A stretch of DNA of 64,000 nucleotides from Citrobacter sp. FP75 (lineage in GTDB: Bacteria; Pseudomonadota; Gammaproteobacteria; Enterobacterales; Enterobacteriaceae): NCBI RefSeq assembly GCF_018342065.1, contig NZ_JAFDOE010000012.1, positions 1 to 64,000 on the forward strand. The letters run 5' to 3'. The notes below the pieces were generated by a model. The model saw nothing but the letters and a program-made list of their open reading frames with translations, did not search any database and was not told the origin of the DNA. The translations under genes were made by a program, and so were the position numbers. Shown here in pieces: positions 31,954-41,224 of this stretch; the first letter of the stretch is position 1, and each line of letters starts with the position of its first letter.

Positions 31954-34254
31954 TCACTCTGGCCATTCCATATCTGGCTGTGGTGAACTTGTCTGTTTTG
32001 GGGAGAAGAATGGCTCGTTTCTGTGCCGGGCAGGAGGAACATAGGCAGGTTGTGGAAGTGTCAGGTTCCTCAATATTGCATCCGGCGCCAGCTGAATTTC
32101 TTCAGCGTTTACTTCCGTCGATTCTGACTCAGGTTTATTGAGTGTGATGTACCGGATTGTTCGTTCCGCCATAGTGGTTGTTCTGATGATCTCCAGCGCT
32201 TCTGCCCAGAGGTTTTCTTCCCGTCCTCCGTGGTCCATGTCATATTCTGTCATCAGATTGTGTGCTTCCTGCCGATTGGCCAGCCGCTGCTGGAAGGTAT
32301 CGATTATCTTCCAGGGTTCAGTTCTGGCCGCTTTACGCCGGCGCGAGGGTTTTTCTGTAAGTACACCAATGATTTTGCTGACGTTCTCCGCTGCCGGCAG
32401 ACGGCGCTGTGCTGTTCGTGGGACAAGTTTTCGCAGTTGCTTAAGATTCGGTGGGTTAATCGTGATATATCTATTGATAATGACGGGGGCATTGCATGTT
32501 TTATCCTGAGGTTCGATGTAGAAAGATGCTCCTGGAACTGGATCACCTTGAAACACTGTGTAGTTCTCACCGGGTTGTAGCTTAATCAGGTCCTGCACAT
32601 TGATTTTGTTCTCCATCTGGATATTGATGTGGTCACCATCGATCCAGGAAGTGCCAATGAGACCGTCTTGCCGCTGCAGGCTGACCATATTCGCCCGGGC
32701 TTCCTGCCCTGCAGCATTACTGATTGTTCTTGCCGTTTTATCATCACTCACGATTTTTCCGGCGACTTTGGTGCCTGCGTTCTGCATAAGGGTTGCGACG
32801 TTGGCCGCTGAGGTCTGATTTTCAATGCGCTCCTGGTCCTGACTCATCATTACAAGTGCAAACTCAAGAGAGCGTACCTGTGTAGCCTGAACGGCTATTC
32901 GCTCAGTGTAGTAGGCTCCCACCTCATCGAGATAATTCATGTAGGGGAATTTGCCTTTGTATTTGGTGATTTCAAGCGCTTCTGAGTCCAGTCCCTCCAG
33001 CTTGTGTCCAAGGTCCCGGGCCAGGATCATGCTCTGCTGGGTAACAAACATTCTCCCCAGTGCAGAGGTTGTGTGCTGCGACGTGTTCATGGCTGGGATC
33101 AACACCAGGAGTATGCGGTCGCTGTGAATACTGTCACGAATATCGATGTCGCCGGCATCCTCAGCGAAGATATTGCCGAACGTTTCTGTGAATGTGTTGA
33201 AGGTTTCCAGAAACTGGCCCGTCAGGTAGCTGTGCTGCTTGCGCGGCTCTTCTGTCCAGGCTGAAGGCTGCCGCACGGTGGCCATATCGAAACCCGGTAC
33301 GTCTACCAGATAATTATAGAGCGGAGAGACAGCTTCTTCTGGCCACTGATCATCCACGGCACGGCAGTAAAGCCCGGCCAGTTTCTCCAGCGGCATAAAC
33401 TCGCGGAGCAACTGCAATGACATGGTTTTGTTTTCACGGACACAGTAAAACTTTGTGCCAAAGACCAGCGCCTTGTTCATTGCAATAGCTCTGGACTGCC
33501 ATTCTCCACCCTGTACGTTGGTCGGCAGCATTGATTGCATCGTCTCAGCCACAAAGGCCTCAGTGCTGTAGCAGAAGGGGTTCCACTGGTGAGACTGTGG
33601 CCGACTTTTATCTCCGTTCTGGATCATCTCACTGCGGGACATGCCGCTGTTCATGAAGTTGATGTACTCCACATCGTCCTCACGCCCAAAGCGGCGAGCC
33701 AGATAGTAGCAGGTACGTGCAGTGTCGTTCTGCGCCTTGCCGTCAACAAAGGTGAATCCCCGTCCCCAGCAAAATGAATTGAGCATCCACGCATAGATGG
33801 TTTCGGTTTTCCCGCCACCGGTCGAGGCAAAGAACATTACATGGCGGGTCAGATCATCAAGGGTGAGCCACAGCTCGCGTCCGATATCATTCATTCGCTT
33901 ATAGCCAATGTAGAATATCCCCTTACCTTTGCTTTCCTGCGTTGTTTCGTACTGAAACAGTGAGGGAAATGCTCTGAAAAAACTGCGTCGTACCTTCCTG
34001 TCTTCAGACGGATCTACTTTATTGAGGTGGACTGGCATTCGCATCGGCATGCGCCAGCGGTGGGTACCGAAGCTGATGCTGGCCACTATGGTCAGCAAAA
34101 GAAAGAGCGGTATGGCGAGTGGCCAGATAAAACCCGCCACCACACTTCCAGCCATAATTCCGGCATACAGCAGGTGGTCGCGCATAAGCTCAAGAACAGG
34201 GGAATTCCAGGCATTGCGCTTCATTAGCGCCTGATTTACGGGCGTATTATTCAT
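31954..34254 (-). CDS. trbC: TrbC, type IV coupling protein (DotL/IcmO-like)
   Basis: At 766 aa it is close to R64 TrbC (763). N-terminal membrane helices (residues 28-60, GSVVAGFIWPLAIPLFLLLTI) precede the ATPase domain with Walker A STGGGKT (144-150) and Walker B MNYLDEVGAYYTE. It is a VirD4-type hexameric motor that links the NikAB relaxosome to the Tra channel. In R64 trbA-trbB-trbC are contiguous; here an insertion sequence splits trbB from trbC, so trbC may depend on read-through or a promoter near the IS. Confidence 0.9.
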   Translation of the reverse strand: MNNTPVNQALMKRNAWNSPVLELMRDHLLYAGIMAGSVVAGFIWPLAIPLFLLLTIVASISFGTHRWRMPMRMPVHLNKVDPSEDRKVRRSFFRAFPSLFQYETTQESKGKGIFYIGYKRMNDIGRELWLTLDDLTRHVMFFASTGGGKTETIYAWMLNSFCWGRGFTFVDGKAQNDTARTCYYLARRFGREDDVEYINFMNSGMSRSEMIQNGDKSRPQSHQWNPFCYSTEAFVAETMQSMLPTNVQGGEWQSRAIAMNKALVFGTKFYCVRENKTMSLQLLREFMPLEKLAGLYCRAVDDQWPEEAVSPLYNYLVDVPGFDMATVRQPSAWTEEPRKQHSYLTGQFLETFNTFTETFGNIFAEDAGDIDIRDSIHSDRILLVLIPAMNTSQHTTSALGRMFVTQQSMILARDLGHKLEGLDSEALEITKYKGKFPYMNYLDEVGAYYTERIAVQATQVRSLEFALVMMSQDQERIENQTSAANVATLMQNAGTKVAGKIVSDDKTARTISNAAGQEARANMVSLQRQDGLIGTSWIDGDHINIQMENKINVQDLIKLQPGENYTVFQGDPVPGASFYIEPQDKTCNAPVIINRYITINPPNLKQLRKLVPRTAQRRLPAAENVSKIIGVLTEKPSRRRKAARTEPWKIIDTFQQRLANRQEAHNLMTEYDMDHGGREENLWAEALEIIRTTTMAERTIRYITLNKPESESTEVNAEEIQLAPDAILRNLTLPQPAYVPPARHRNEPFFSPKQTSSPQPDMEWPE

Positions 34255-34362
34255 CAGAATGCCTCCGGGAAACCCCGGCCTTTAGGCCGGGGAGGAAAGG
34301 AAGCGGTTTTCCGGCTAACTGCCTTTTGCATAATCAAATTGTCCTCTTTAGTATGTGAAACG

Positions 34363-35493
34363 ATGAAACGCGCCTATAAATACCGGTTTTACCCGACACC
34401 AGAGCAGACTGAGCTTTTAGCTCAGACGTTTGGCTGTGTACGTTTTGTCTATAACAGCATCCTCCGCTGGCGCACGGATGCGTACTACGAGCGAAAGGAA
34501 AAGATCGGCTATATACAAGCCAGCGCGCGATTAACTGCACTGAAAAAAGAGCCAGAATTCGCCTGGCTGAATAACGTTTCCTGCGTACCCATGCAACAGG
34601 CGCTACGCCACCAACAAATGGCCTTTGCTAACTTCTTCGCCGGACGAGCCGCATATCCAGCCTTCAAAAGCAAACGCCACAAGCAGGCGGTTGAGTTCAC
34701 TGCGAGCGCGTTTAAATATCGTGACGGCAAGTTGTACATGGCAAAGAGCAAGGCGCCGTTATATGTGCGCTGGAGCCGTCAGTTGCCGTCTGCGCCATCC
34801 ACTGTCACTATCACCAAAGATGCCGCCGGACGATATTTCGTATCCTGTCTTTGCGAGTTTGAACCTGTATCACTGCCGATTACCGTTTCCACGGTCGGCA
34901 TTGATGTTGGTTTAAAAGATTTGTTCGTCACCGACAGCGGATTCAAAACCAGCAATCCACGCCACACGGCTAAATATGCGAAGCGACTGGCTTTGCAGCA
35001 ACGCATGTTAAGCAGGAAGAAAAAAGGCTCAAACAATCGTGCCAAAGCCCGCTTAAAGCTCGCCAAACTCCACGCGAAAATGTCCGATTGCCGGATGGAT
35101 AACCTGCATAAGTTGTCCCGCAAACTGATTAACGAAAACCAAGTTGTTTGCGTCGAATCCCTTAAGGTGAAAAACATGATCCGCAACCCAAAGCTGTCAA
35201 AAGCGATAGCTGACGCAAGCTGGAGCGAACTTGTTCGCCAGCTACAGTACAAAGGGGAATGGGCAGGGCGTAGCGTTGTCGCTATCGACCAGTATTTCCC
35301 TTCTTCCAGACGTTGTAGCTGTTGCGGCTTTACCATGAAAAACATGCCTCTTGATATTCGTCAGTGGCTCTGTCCTGAATGCGGGGCAGACCATGATCGT
35401 GATATCAACGCGGCCCGTAATATAAAAGCTGCCGGGCTGGCAGTGTTAGCCCATGGAGAGCCTGTAAATCCTGAACCGCATCACGCGGCTTAG
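34363..35493 (+). CDS. tnpB: TnpB RNA-guided nuclease
   Basis: A 376-aa TnpB from ATG 34363. RuvC residues are Asp181 (GIDVGLKDLF), Glu265 (VVCVESLKVKNM) and Asp347 (DHDRDINAARNI). The zinc ribbon is Cys318-x2-Cys321 and Cys337-x2-Cys340. All catalytic positions are intact, so it should be active. TnpB uses an omega RNA from the right end to cut empty donor sites and keep the element. Confidence 0.92.
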   Translation: MKRAYKYRFYPTPEQTELLAQTFGCVRFVYNSILRWRTDAYYERKEKIGYIQASARLTALKKEPEFAWLNNVSCVPMQQALRHQQMAFANFFAGRAAYPAFKSKRHKQAVEFTASAFKYRDGKLYMAKSKAPLYVRWSRQLPSAPSTVTITKDAAGRYFVSCLCEFEPVSLPITVSTVGIDVGLKDLFVTDSGFKTSNPRHTAKYAKRLALQQRMLSRKKKGSNNRAKARLKLAKLHAKMSDCRMDNLHKLSRKLINENQVVCVESLKVKNMIRNPKLSKAIADASWSELVRQLQYKGEWAGRSVVAIDQYFPSSRRCSCCGFTMKNMPLDIRQWLCPECGADHDRDINAARNIKAAGLAVLAHGEPVNPEPHHAA

Positions 35494-35545
35494 GTTCGGC
35501 TCGTTGAAGTGGGAATCCCCGTTCTTCAGGGCTGGGAGCAGTCAA
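35400..35545 (+). ncRNA. Putative omega RNA scaffold (3' end of tnpB to right end)
   Basis: Omega RNAs of TnpB elements span the 3' end of tnpB and the right-end hairpins, and carry as guide the first bases beyond the element. Here the guide would start at 35546 (GGGTTACTCCTGGATGC), which is the trbB stop region. The limits are inferred from the family. Confidence 0.4.
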
Positions 35546-35548
35546 GGG

Positions 35549-36748
35549 TTACTCCTGGATGCTAAGGGAACTCACAAAACGGTCGACCTGTTCTTGTGTC
35601 ATTGGATCGGTAATTTTCATGAAGTGAGCAATTTTATCAGGTGCGGCCAGCATGCCTGTTGCCAGACGAATGCCTGTGTCAGTCAGCACTGTCGGTGTAC
35701 CTGAGAAACCAAATGCGCGGAAGCCTGTATCGTTTACGGCCACTACGGCTTGAGCCGACACGGAACAGTCTGAACTCACCTGTTGAGAGGTCGCCTGTCC
35801 AGGAACCTGCATGCCTGCGTCCGGGCGAAAAAGGTCGCTCCATGCTAAAGCACGGGCAGTCAGGTCTTTCTCGCACAATACCGGAACGATTTTATCTACG
35901 GCATCGCCACCGTCATTGACTACAGATACAGGGAAAATGACCACGTTGTAATTTTGTGCCAGCTGTTCGATTGCTGGTTCCATGCTTTTGCAAACCGCAC
36001 AGGTTGGGTCGAGGAATGCATACAGCGTACGTTCATGTCCGGTTGAGAGTGGGATGGTGAACAGACCCCGATCGGCGCTGCGCTTCAGTATGGCTACCAT
36101 CTTCTGTCGGGCTGACTGTTCCGTCGCTTCTGTTGTTACTGGCGTGGGTGGAGTTATCGGTGTTGCTGCCGTCTGCAATGCTTCAGCAGGAGAGGCCGGT
36201 AAGGATTCATGGCTTTCCTTCATAATATTCTGCATGTTGGCGGATTCAGCCTGTACAGCGTGGCTGACAGTATTGTCAGTCGACGGGAGAACCGTCATTT
36301 TAGGTTGTCCCTGAATAGCGGCAGACTGTTGTGGCTGAACAGGGGCAGGCCCTTCAGGTATTGTCAGTTCTGTGCTACTGAAATTAAGTGAGGTATGGTT
36401 GCTTGTACCCATGAACCATAACGAGGACGCAATCAACGCACCGCCAACAAACAGGACAAGGGCTTTAATTCGCCGTTTTATCACCGCCTTACTCTGAGTT
36501 TTGAGTTGCAGTGCAATGGTGTTGAAGACTTCTGCGGCATCGTGCATCGGGTCATCAAGAAGTGTCACGGCTTCTTTTGAAAGCTCATAAAAGGCAATGA
36601 GTTTTTTATCATGAATGGCCATACGCTGTGGTTCGCGGAATATGAGCAGGGCCTGAGGATCGCCGTCTCCGCTTTGATGTAAAACCACAATTGTGTCGTA
36701 AATGAAATCGTTACAACGAAAGGTGGTGTAGGTGCTTTTCTGTGACAT
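35549..36748 (-). CDS. trbB: TrbB, thioredoxin-fold (DsbC-like) transfer protein
   Basis: A 399-aa protein with an N-terminal cytosolic part, a membrane helix near residues 92-111 (ALVLFVGGALIASSLWFMG), a Pro/Thr-rich linker and a C-terminal thioredoxin-like domain with FLDPTCAVCKS (CxxC). It is a predicted periplasmic disulphide isomerase for transfer proteins. R64 trbB lies in the same place. GGAG precedes the start. Confidence 0.85.
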   Translation of the reverse strand: MSQKSTYTTFRCNDFIYDTIVVLHQSGDGDPQALLIFREPQRMAIHDKKLIAFYELSKEAVTLLDDPMHDAAEVFNTIALQLKTQSKAVIKRRIKALVLFVGGALIASSLWFMGTSNHTSLNFSSTELTIPEGPAPVQPQQSAAIQGQPKMTVLPSTDNTVSHAVQAESANMQNIMKESHESLPASPAEALQTAATPITPPTPVTTEATEQSARQKMVAILKRSADRGLFTIPLSTGHERTLYAFLDPTCAVCKSMEPAIEQLAQNYNVVIFPVSVVNDGGDAVDKIVPVLCEKDLTARALAWSDLFRPDAGMQVPGQATSQQVSSDCSVSAQAVVAVNDTGFRAFGFSGTPTVLTDTGIRLATGMLAAPDKIAHFMKITDPMTQEQVDRFVSSLSIQE

Positions 36749-36800
36749 AAGGAGACTCCAGTAGAAGGTATGTTAATTCGCGTTAGATATGTTCGGATTT

Positions 36801-38009
36801 TCAGAAGATGGGAGCGTCGTCGCCTCCCGGGCGAGTGATAACATCTTCCGTCAGTGACCAGTTGGTCCGGATGCGGCGCTTGCGGTCTAGGTCTGGCTGA
36901 GGTTCGTCCCAGATTAGCCCCAAGGACAGCATATCGATGCGCAGTCCCTCAATGGCTTCATCGACGCAGGCTTGCGGGCAGGGCAGGCCAAGTCGTATAG
37001 CCTCACTCTCGGTGCGGGCGACGGCGACGATACCTGCTCCTTCAATAAATCCTTTGGTGGTGTTTGCCCGGTGCAGGGCATAGAAGAGGGGACGATCCAC
37101 TCCCTTGAGCCATAACCAGTTAGGCGGTGTCAGCCGTAAATCATGTGCGTACAGCCAGACCATGCCACTTCTGACGTAGCGGTGCTCATGCAACCACTTT
37201 TTCGCGCCTTCGCTCTGGATGACACGCTTAAAGGCAGTTCTGGCCAGCGCATAGACTGGTACTGAGAATTTCCCCTTATCACGGCGACTTTTGAGACGGC
37301 AGGAACGGTTCAGTTCATCCATCAGCGCTTTTGCTGCCGGGCGATCGTCCAGGAAAAACTGAAGGCCGAATATTGCGAACAGAGTTTTTTCATGCGGCGC
37401 AAGGCTTTTCCATCCATTCAGCGGACGTCCCAGCTGCGCCATGAAAACAGCCCGGCAGCGGGCAACATCGAGCTGCATGTTACTGATGAGTTGATGTTCT
37501 TCTACGAAACCTTCCGGGGTTTGTGCCGGACGTCTTTCCGGACGACGTTTATCCAACAAGAGACGACTGGCATCTCCCTCACTAAGGATGGGGGAAATTG
37601 CAGGAGAAATAGCTTCCATGGCGAACGGCAATGTACTTATGTCGAGTACCCGCCGAGTTTGCCAGTTGCGGGCTGGATGGTGTAACCAGCTCCACAGGGA
37701 AGCGGTGGACAGGGGAATGAGGAATATCATCAAGATCCCTGTCGTTTGCTCCATCACGTTGATCCACTGATCGTACGTGATGTATTGGGCATTGTTGGCG
37801 GTGACGGCCAACAGGTTATAGCGCGGTGCGGCCCAGGTATGGAATGGTCCAAAGTCAGCCATACCCCACAGGATATGCAAAATGAAACATGACCAATACA
37901 CAAACTCGGGCAAGTACAGCCAAGCGACAAGCAGAACCATAATTCCCAGGATGGCGAGGGCGCCGAGAAATTCAAGCGGGTCATTCGATCCCACGCGAGC
38001 GGATGTCAT
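36801..38009 (-). CDS. trbA: TrbA, DotM/IcmP-like coupling complex protein
   Basis: 402 aa. Two N-terminal membrane helices (LGALAILGIMVLLVAWLYLPEFVYWSCFILHILWG; a second near 90-110, LMIFLIPLSTASLWSWL) and a cytosolic domain with KSLAPHEKTLFAIFGLQFFLDDRPAAKALMDELNRSCR, as in DotM/TrbA. DotM partners the coupling ATPase DotL. It is first in the trbABC unit, with GGGAG upstream; 38010-38262 is its AT-rich promoter region, with no gene. Confidence 0.85.
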   Translation of the reverse strand: MTSARVGSNDPLEFLGALAILGIMVLLVAWLYLPEFVYWSCFILHILWGMADFGPFHTWAAPRYNLLAVTANNAQYITYDQWINVMEQTTGILMIFLIPLSTASLWSWLHHPARNWQTRRVLDISTLPFAMEAISPAISPILSEGDASRLLLDKRRPERRPAQTPEGFVEEHQLISNMQLDVARCRAVFMAQLGRPLNGWKSLAPHEKTLFAIFGLQFFLDDRPAAKALMDELNRSCRLKSRRDKGKFSVPVYALARTAFKRVIQSEGAKKWLHEHRYVRSGMVWLYAHDLRLTPPNWLWLKGVDRPLFYALHRANTTKGFIEGAGIVAVARTESEAIRLGLPCPQACVDEAIEGLRIDMLSLGLIWDEPQPDLDRKRRIRTNWSLTEDVITRPGGDDAPIF

Positions 38010-38262
38010 GGATAAACTCCCAAGATGAAGACTAACTGAATAAAAAAGGGCAACAACGCATGGACTTATCTAAAGTCTGTAGGCGTGTTTACTGATGGCA
38101 ACGGAAGGTGAAAATATATTGATTGGTTAAAAATTAAATTATTGTGGATCTGATATGGATCCCCTTTATTTGAGTAATAATCAATAAGGAGTCAGATTGT
38201 GGTTTTAATTATCATTATCTGTTTTAGAGTGAATTTTCAGGGCAATGATCTACTTTAATAAA

Positions 38263-38288
38263 AATAGCCGGTAATTAAACCGGCTATT
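38263..38288 (-). terminator. Terminator of excA
   Basis: AATAGCCGGT-N6-ACCGGCTATT, read on the minus strand, is followed by TTTTATTAAAG. It lies just behind the excA stop and separates the excA transcript from trbABC. Confidence 0.8.
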
Positions 38289-38311
38289 TATTGGAGGGGA
38301 GTAGATGTGTT

Positions 38312-38944
38312 TTAGGCAAGAACGGGAACTGGTAGTCCTGTCAGAACTTCGATCTCGGCACGTTTTTTATTCACGACATCATTGAAGTTAAAGTTATAGC
38401 TGTATCCTTTATTGTTCATTGCGTGCAAATGGTTAGCAATACTGGATGCAGCGCCGGTATCAATAAGAATCATCGGCAACGATGTAAACTTTGTGAACAG
38501 GCGCAGCTTTGAGTCTTCAACCTCTGTACGGGTAAGGCTGTAAGCATCGAAACCAATGACATCCATAACGTTGCCAGGATAGATTCTGATGTACAAAAAC
38601 GTTCCTTGCTGGAAGTCGAAACCCAGATAGGTACTTTGCCAGAAGAGCCAGCCTTCTGAGTTGATGTCCGGCTTGAAGTGCCCTGTATCCTTGATTTTCT
38701 CAATAACAGCAAGGATCTTTTTTTTACGATTATTGGCTATGCCGTAATTTATGATGAATGGGGCGAACAGCATAAACCAAAGACTAAAGAGAAAAATATA
38801 GTCACTTCCAATAACATAATCCCCGCTCGATACATATAAAGTAAATAGCGGAGCAAGTAAAACTAATGTAATAACTCCGAACCGCAAGAATAGAGTTCTG
38901 ACTACATAATATGGAAGCCACCATTTAGGGAATCTATCTTTCAC
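38312..38944 (-). CDS. excA: ExcA-type entry exclusion protein
   Basis: 210 aa from GTG 38944 (AGGAGG 8 nt upstream; TTG 38950 is too close to it). Two membrane segments (VRTLFLRFGVITLVLLAPLFTLYV and IFLFSLWFMLFAPFIINYGI) and a soluble C-terminal domain. Position between traY and trbA is that of R64 excA, whose product blocks entry of related plasmids by acting on donor TraY. Lower GC than tra genes, and its own promoter and terminator. The identity rests mainly on location and topology. Confidence 0.72.
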   Translation of the reverse strand: MKDRFPKWWLPYYVVRTLFLRFGVITLVLLAPLFTLYVSSGDYVIGSDYIFLFSLWFMLFAPFIINYGIANNRKKKILAVIEKIKDTGHFKPDINSEGWLFWQSTYLGFDFQQGTFLYIRIYPGNVMDVIGFDAYSLTRTEVEDSKLRLFTKFTSLPMILIDTGAASSIANHLHAMNNKGYSYNFNFNDVVNKKRAEIEVLTGLPVPVLA

Positions 38945-38974
38945 AGTCAACCCTCCTTAGGTATTTCAATCAAT

Positions 38975-38983
38975 ATTATAGCA
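38975..38983 (-). promoter_or_regulatory. Extended -10 promoter of excA
   Basis: On the minus strand TGCTATAAT is a perfect extended -10, about 30 nt before the start codon. The -35 is weak, as common for such promoters. Confidence 0.6.
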
Positions 38984-39005
38984 CTACTGGATAGATGTCC
39001 ACATC

Positions 39006-41168
39006 TCAACTTTTGATTCCATCATTATTTGTTCCATCGGGGCCATTCATACCCTTTGTATTAACTCCAGGGGTATGGCGTATATTTCTCCCACCGGCTA
39101 TAAACATATCTTTCACTGAGCCAGCCATACTGCCAAGGGTATTGGCTGCATCCCTTCCGCCCAAGAATGAAATCACGTAGTCCGGTAGATATGCCTGTAA
39201 TGCAAACATACTGGATACCAGTGCTGTACACAGGCGTGCATAAATCATTAAGAATCCAACAAGACTGAAAACTCCGGTCAAAGAATTTGCCTGAACATTG
39301 ACCAGAGCTGCTCCGAACAATGCGTGTAAGATTGTACCTACAGCTATAATCGCGACAGATGCGAAAAAGAATCCAAACACCATGAGGGTTGGGCGTATCA
39401 TCGTGTCGATCAAGTAGATATAGCCGTACGCAGCACGACTACCTCGATCCTGTGAAGTACCTAGATGTGTAGCTCCCCACAGAGGGCCTGCAGCACAGCC
39501 AACAAGAACACTGACAATCCAGTTTCCAATCCCTGTCATCCAGAAAATGAATGGTATAAACGGTAAGTAGATTGATAAGGTAAACCCAGCCGTAAACATG
39601 AGCAGCAGCAGGAAGTATATTGCTGGAGATATAGCATCCAGACCTTTATTAATCGCGCTGACTGTGCCGGTAGATAAATCTAGCGCTTTACCTACCAAGC
39701 TTCCTTCCCCAGCAGCTGCAATGATTCGAACAGCTGTGTATGCAGTTAATGTGCCTTCGGCAGCTCCAAACGTGTAATCGCCTACATTTTTCATCTTAAT
39801 AAGCGGGTTAACTTGCCCATTTACAGAACCTGTTCCACTTAATGAAGTTGCTAAGTAGTTGGTTAACCTCTGCATGGGCCCACCGACAGTTTTCATGAAA
39901 TAACTATTTGGATCATTCCCATCTACTGCCGTTTGTTCATCGTTTGAGATAGTGGTCCCCAACGCCGGACTGTAACTCGAATTCTGCAATTGAGTTCTGT
40001 ATGCGCTCATTACTGCACTGAAAAGTTCTCCGCTGCCAATTTCCCCTAGAGAGGACATCCCACTGGTCGCCGGTGCGCGACTGGCAACTTCAGTCAGGCG
40101 TTGGTTGGCCGTTGCGAAAGTCTGATACCAGGCGCCGAGAGACGCCCAGCCGTATGTATCGAGGTAATTCCTGACAGCATCCTGAATGCCATTTTGCTCA
40201 CTCTGTGCCGGCAGCGCACGCTGTACTGTTTGTTCATAGTTGTTGGCAGCTCGTTGAATGCGCGTTTCTATATCCGGGAGTGTGCCGTTTCCGGTCGTTC
40301 GCTTATTCATAAATCCTGTAACAAACTCGCTGGCAGCGCTATCCATATCCTGAATCATGGCTTCCATCGCTTTGTTTTGTGCGTCCACGACTTCACGTGT
40401 GTCGCTATTACTGAAGGGATTAAAGAAGCTCCCAGAGCCAGACGAGGAGCCTGATTTCTGTTGTTCCGGAATTGTTGCTGTGCCACACACTCCACTGCCG
40501 TTCGTGACCCGGTAGGTATAATTTCCTCCAGACGAACCGAATCTCTCAGTCATTTTTGCTGTGGTGGAATTGGCAGTGCTGCTGTAATCGTCCAGTGCCG
40601 TATTGATGGCGTATTTGCACAGCTGCATCTCAAAAATACCGCGTGCAGATGTACGGGTCGAGGCCTGGGTGGGCTGCACCGTCAGGGAGTAGCCGCTGGC
40701 AATATCACTTGCAGCTTTGGACACCATCAGGTTGGCAGAGCCCACGCCCATAATCGATGCGCCCCAGAGGATGATGAGCTGAGACATGCTCCAGCCATTG
40801 GCTGTCGGGATAATCATCAAGAATCCTGAGACTGTACTCAGTGTACTGGTGATATCGCGATCGCCACTGAATACCTTGCCCTGATGCCCCGTTTTGTTGA
40901 TGTGCTTCAGGCCAATAATCACAAACCAGACGACGGCAAGGACGGCAATAATTCCGTTAAACAGCGCAAACAGATTCCCGATCATCGTGGTATTACCGGC
41001 GGCGAGAGGGTCTAGCACCACGTCGCCGAAGATAGTGACCAGAGCCTGTCGGGAAAGGTCCTGGGCATTGGTCGCAGCAGAGACTATATCATCGTAAGTG
41101 ACACCGGCGCGTGCCGGGATAACAGGTATAAGCAGCCCTGCACAAAGCGCACGAATGAGATTTTTCAC
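39006..41168 (-). CDS. traY: TraY, DotA-like integral membrane transfer protein
   Basis: 720 aa, GTG start behind GGAG. A signal-like N-terminus (MKNLIRALCAGLLIPVIPARAG), several membrane helices (residues about 65-90, 110-150 and five or more after 500, such as LVGFLMIYARLCTALVSSMFALQAYL) and a large polar loop rich in Ser/Asn, as in DotA/TraY. It is the donor target of exclusion in IncI plasmids. The C-terminus is Asn/Gly-rich and cytosolic. Confidence 0.87.
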   Translation of the reverse strand: MKNLIRALCAGLLIPVIPARAGVTYDDIVSAATNAQDLSRQALVTIFGDVVLDPLAAGNTTMIGNLFALFNGIIAVLAVVWFVIIGLKHINKTGHQGKVFSGDRDITSTLSTVSGFLMIIPTANGWSMSQLIILWGASIMGVGSANLMVSKAASDIASGYSLTVQPTQASTRTSARGIFEMQLCKYAINTALDDYSSTANSTTAKMTERFGSSGGNYTYRVTNGSGVCGTATIPEQQKSGSSSGSGSFFNPFSNSDTREVVDAQNKAMEAMIQDMDSAASEFVTGFMNKRTTGNGTLPDIETRIQRAANNYEQTVQRALPAQSEQNGIQDAVRNYLDTYGWASLGAWYQTFATANQRLTEVASRAPATSGMSSLGEIGSGELFSAVMSAYRTQLQNSSYSPALGTTISNDEQTAVDGNDPNSYFMKTVGGPMQRLTNYLATSLSGTGSVNGQVNPLIKMKNVGDYTFGAAEGTLTAYTAVRIIAAAGEGSLVGKALDLSTGTVSAINKGLDAISPAIYFLLLLMFTAGFTLSIYLPFIPFIFWMTGIGNWIVSVLVGCAAGPLWGATHLGTSQDRGSRAAYGYIYLIDTMIRPTLMVFGFFFASVAIIAVGTILHALFGAALVNVQANSLTGVFSLVGFLMIYARLCTALVSSMFALQAYLPDYVISFLGGRDAANTLGSMAGSVKDMFIAGGRNIRHTPGVNTKGMNGPDGTNNDGIKS

Positions 41169-41224
41169 GGTAACTCCGGATAAAACATGAATGCCGGGAT
41201 GGCGGTTGGGGCAGAAGAGGGCCG

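Larger units (their letters stand above)
34261..35545 (+). mobile_element. IS200/IS605-type insertion sequence (TnpB only) between trbB and trbC
   Basis: The left end has a hairpin CCCCGGCC-TTTA-GGCCGGGG (34273-34292). The right end is the GGGAATCCCCGTTCTTCAGGGCTGGGAGCAGTCAA-type terminus typical of these elements, ending at TCAA (35542-35545), 3 bp from the trbB stop codon. There are no terminal inverted repeats or target duplication, as expected. No TnpA (Y1 transposase) is encoded, so movement needs TnpA in trans. The left boundary is approximate. Confidence 0.75.

Noticed and set aside
40461..40829. Antisense frames over traY, sog, trbC and other large minus-strand genes
   Set aside because: They mirror the codon structure of the genes opposite, lack ribosome binding sites and known domains, and conflict with well supported transfer genes.
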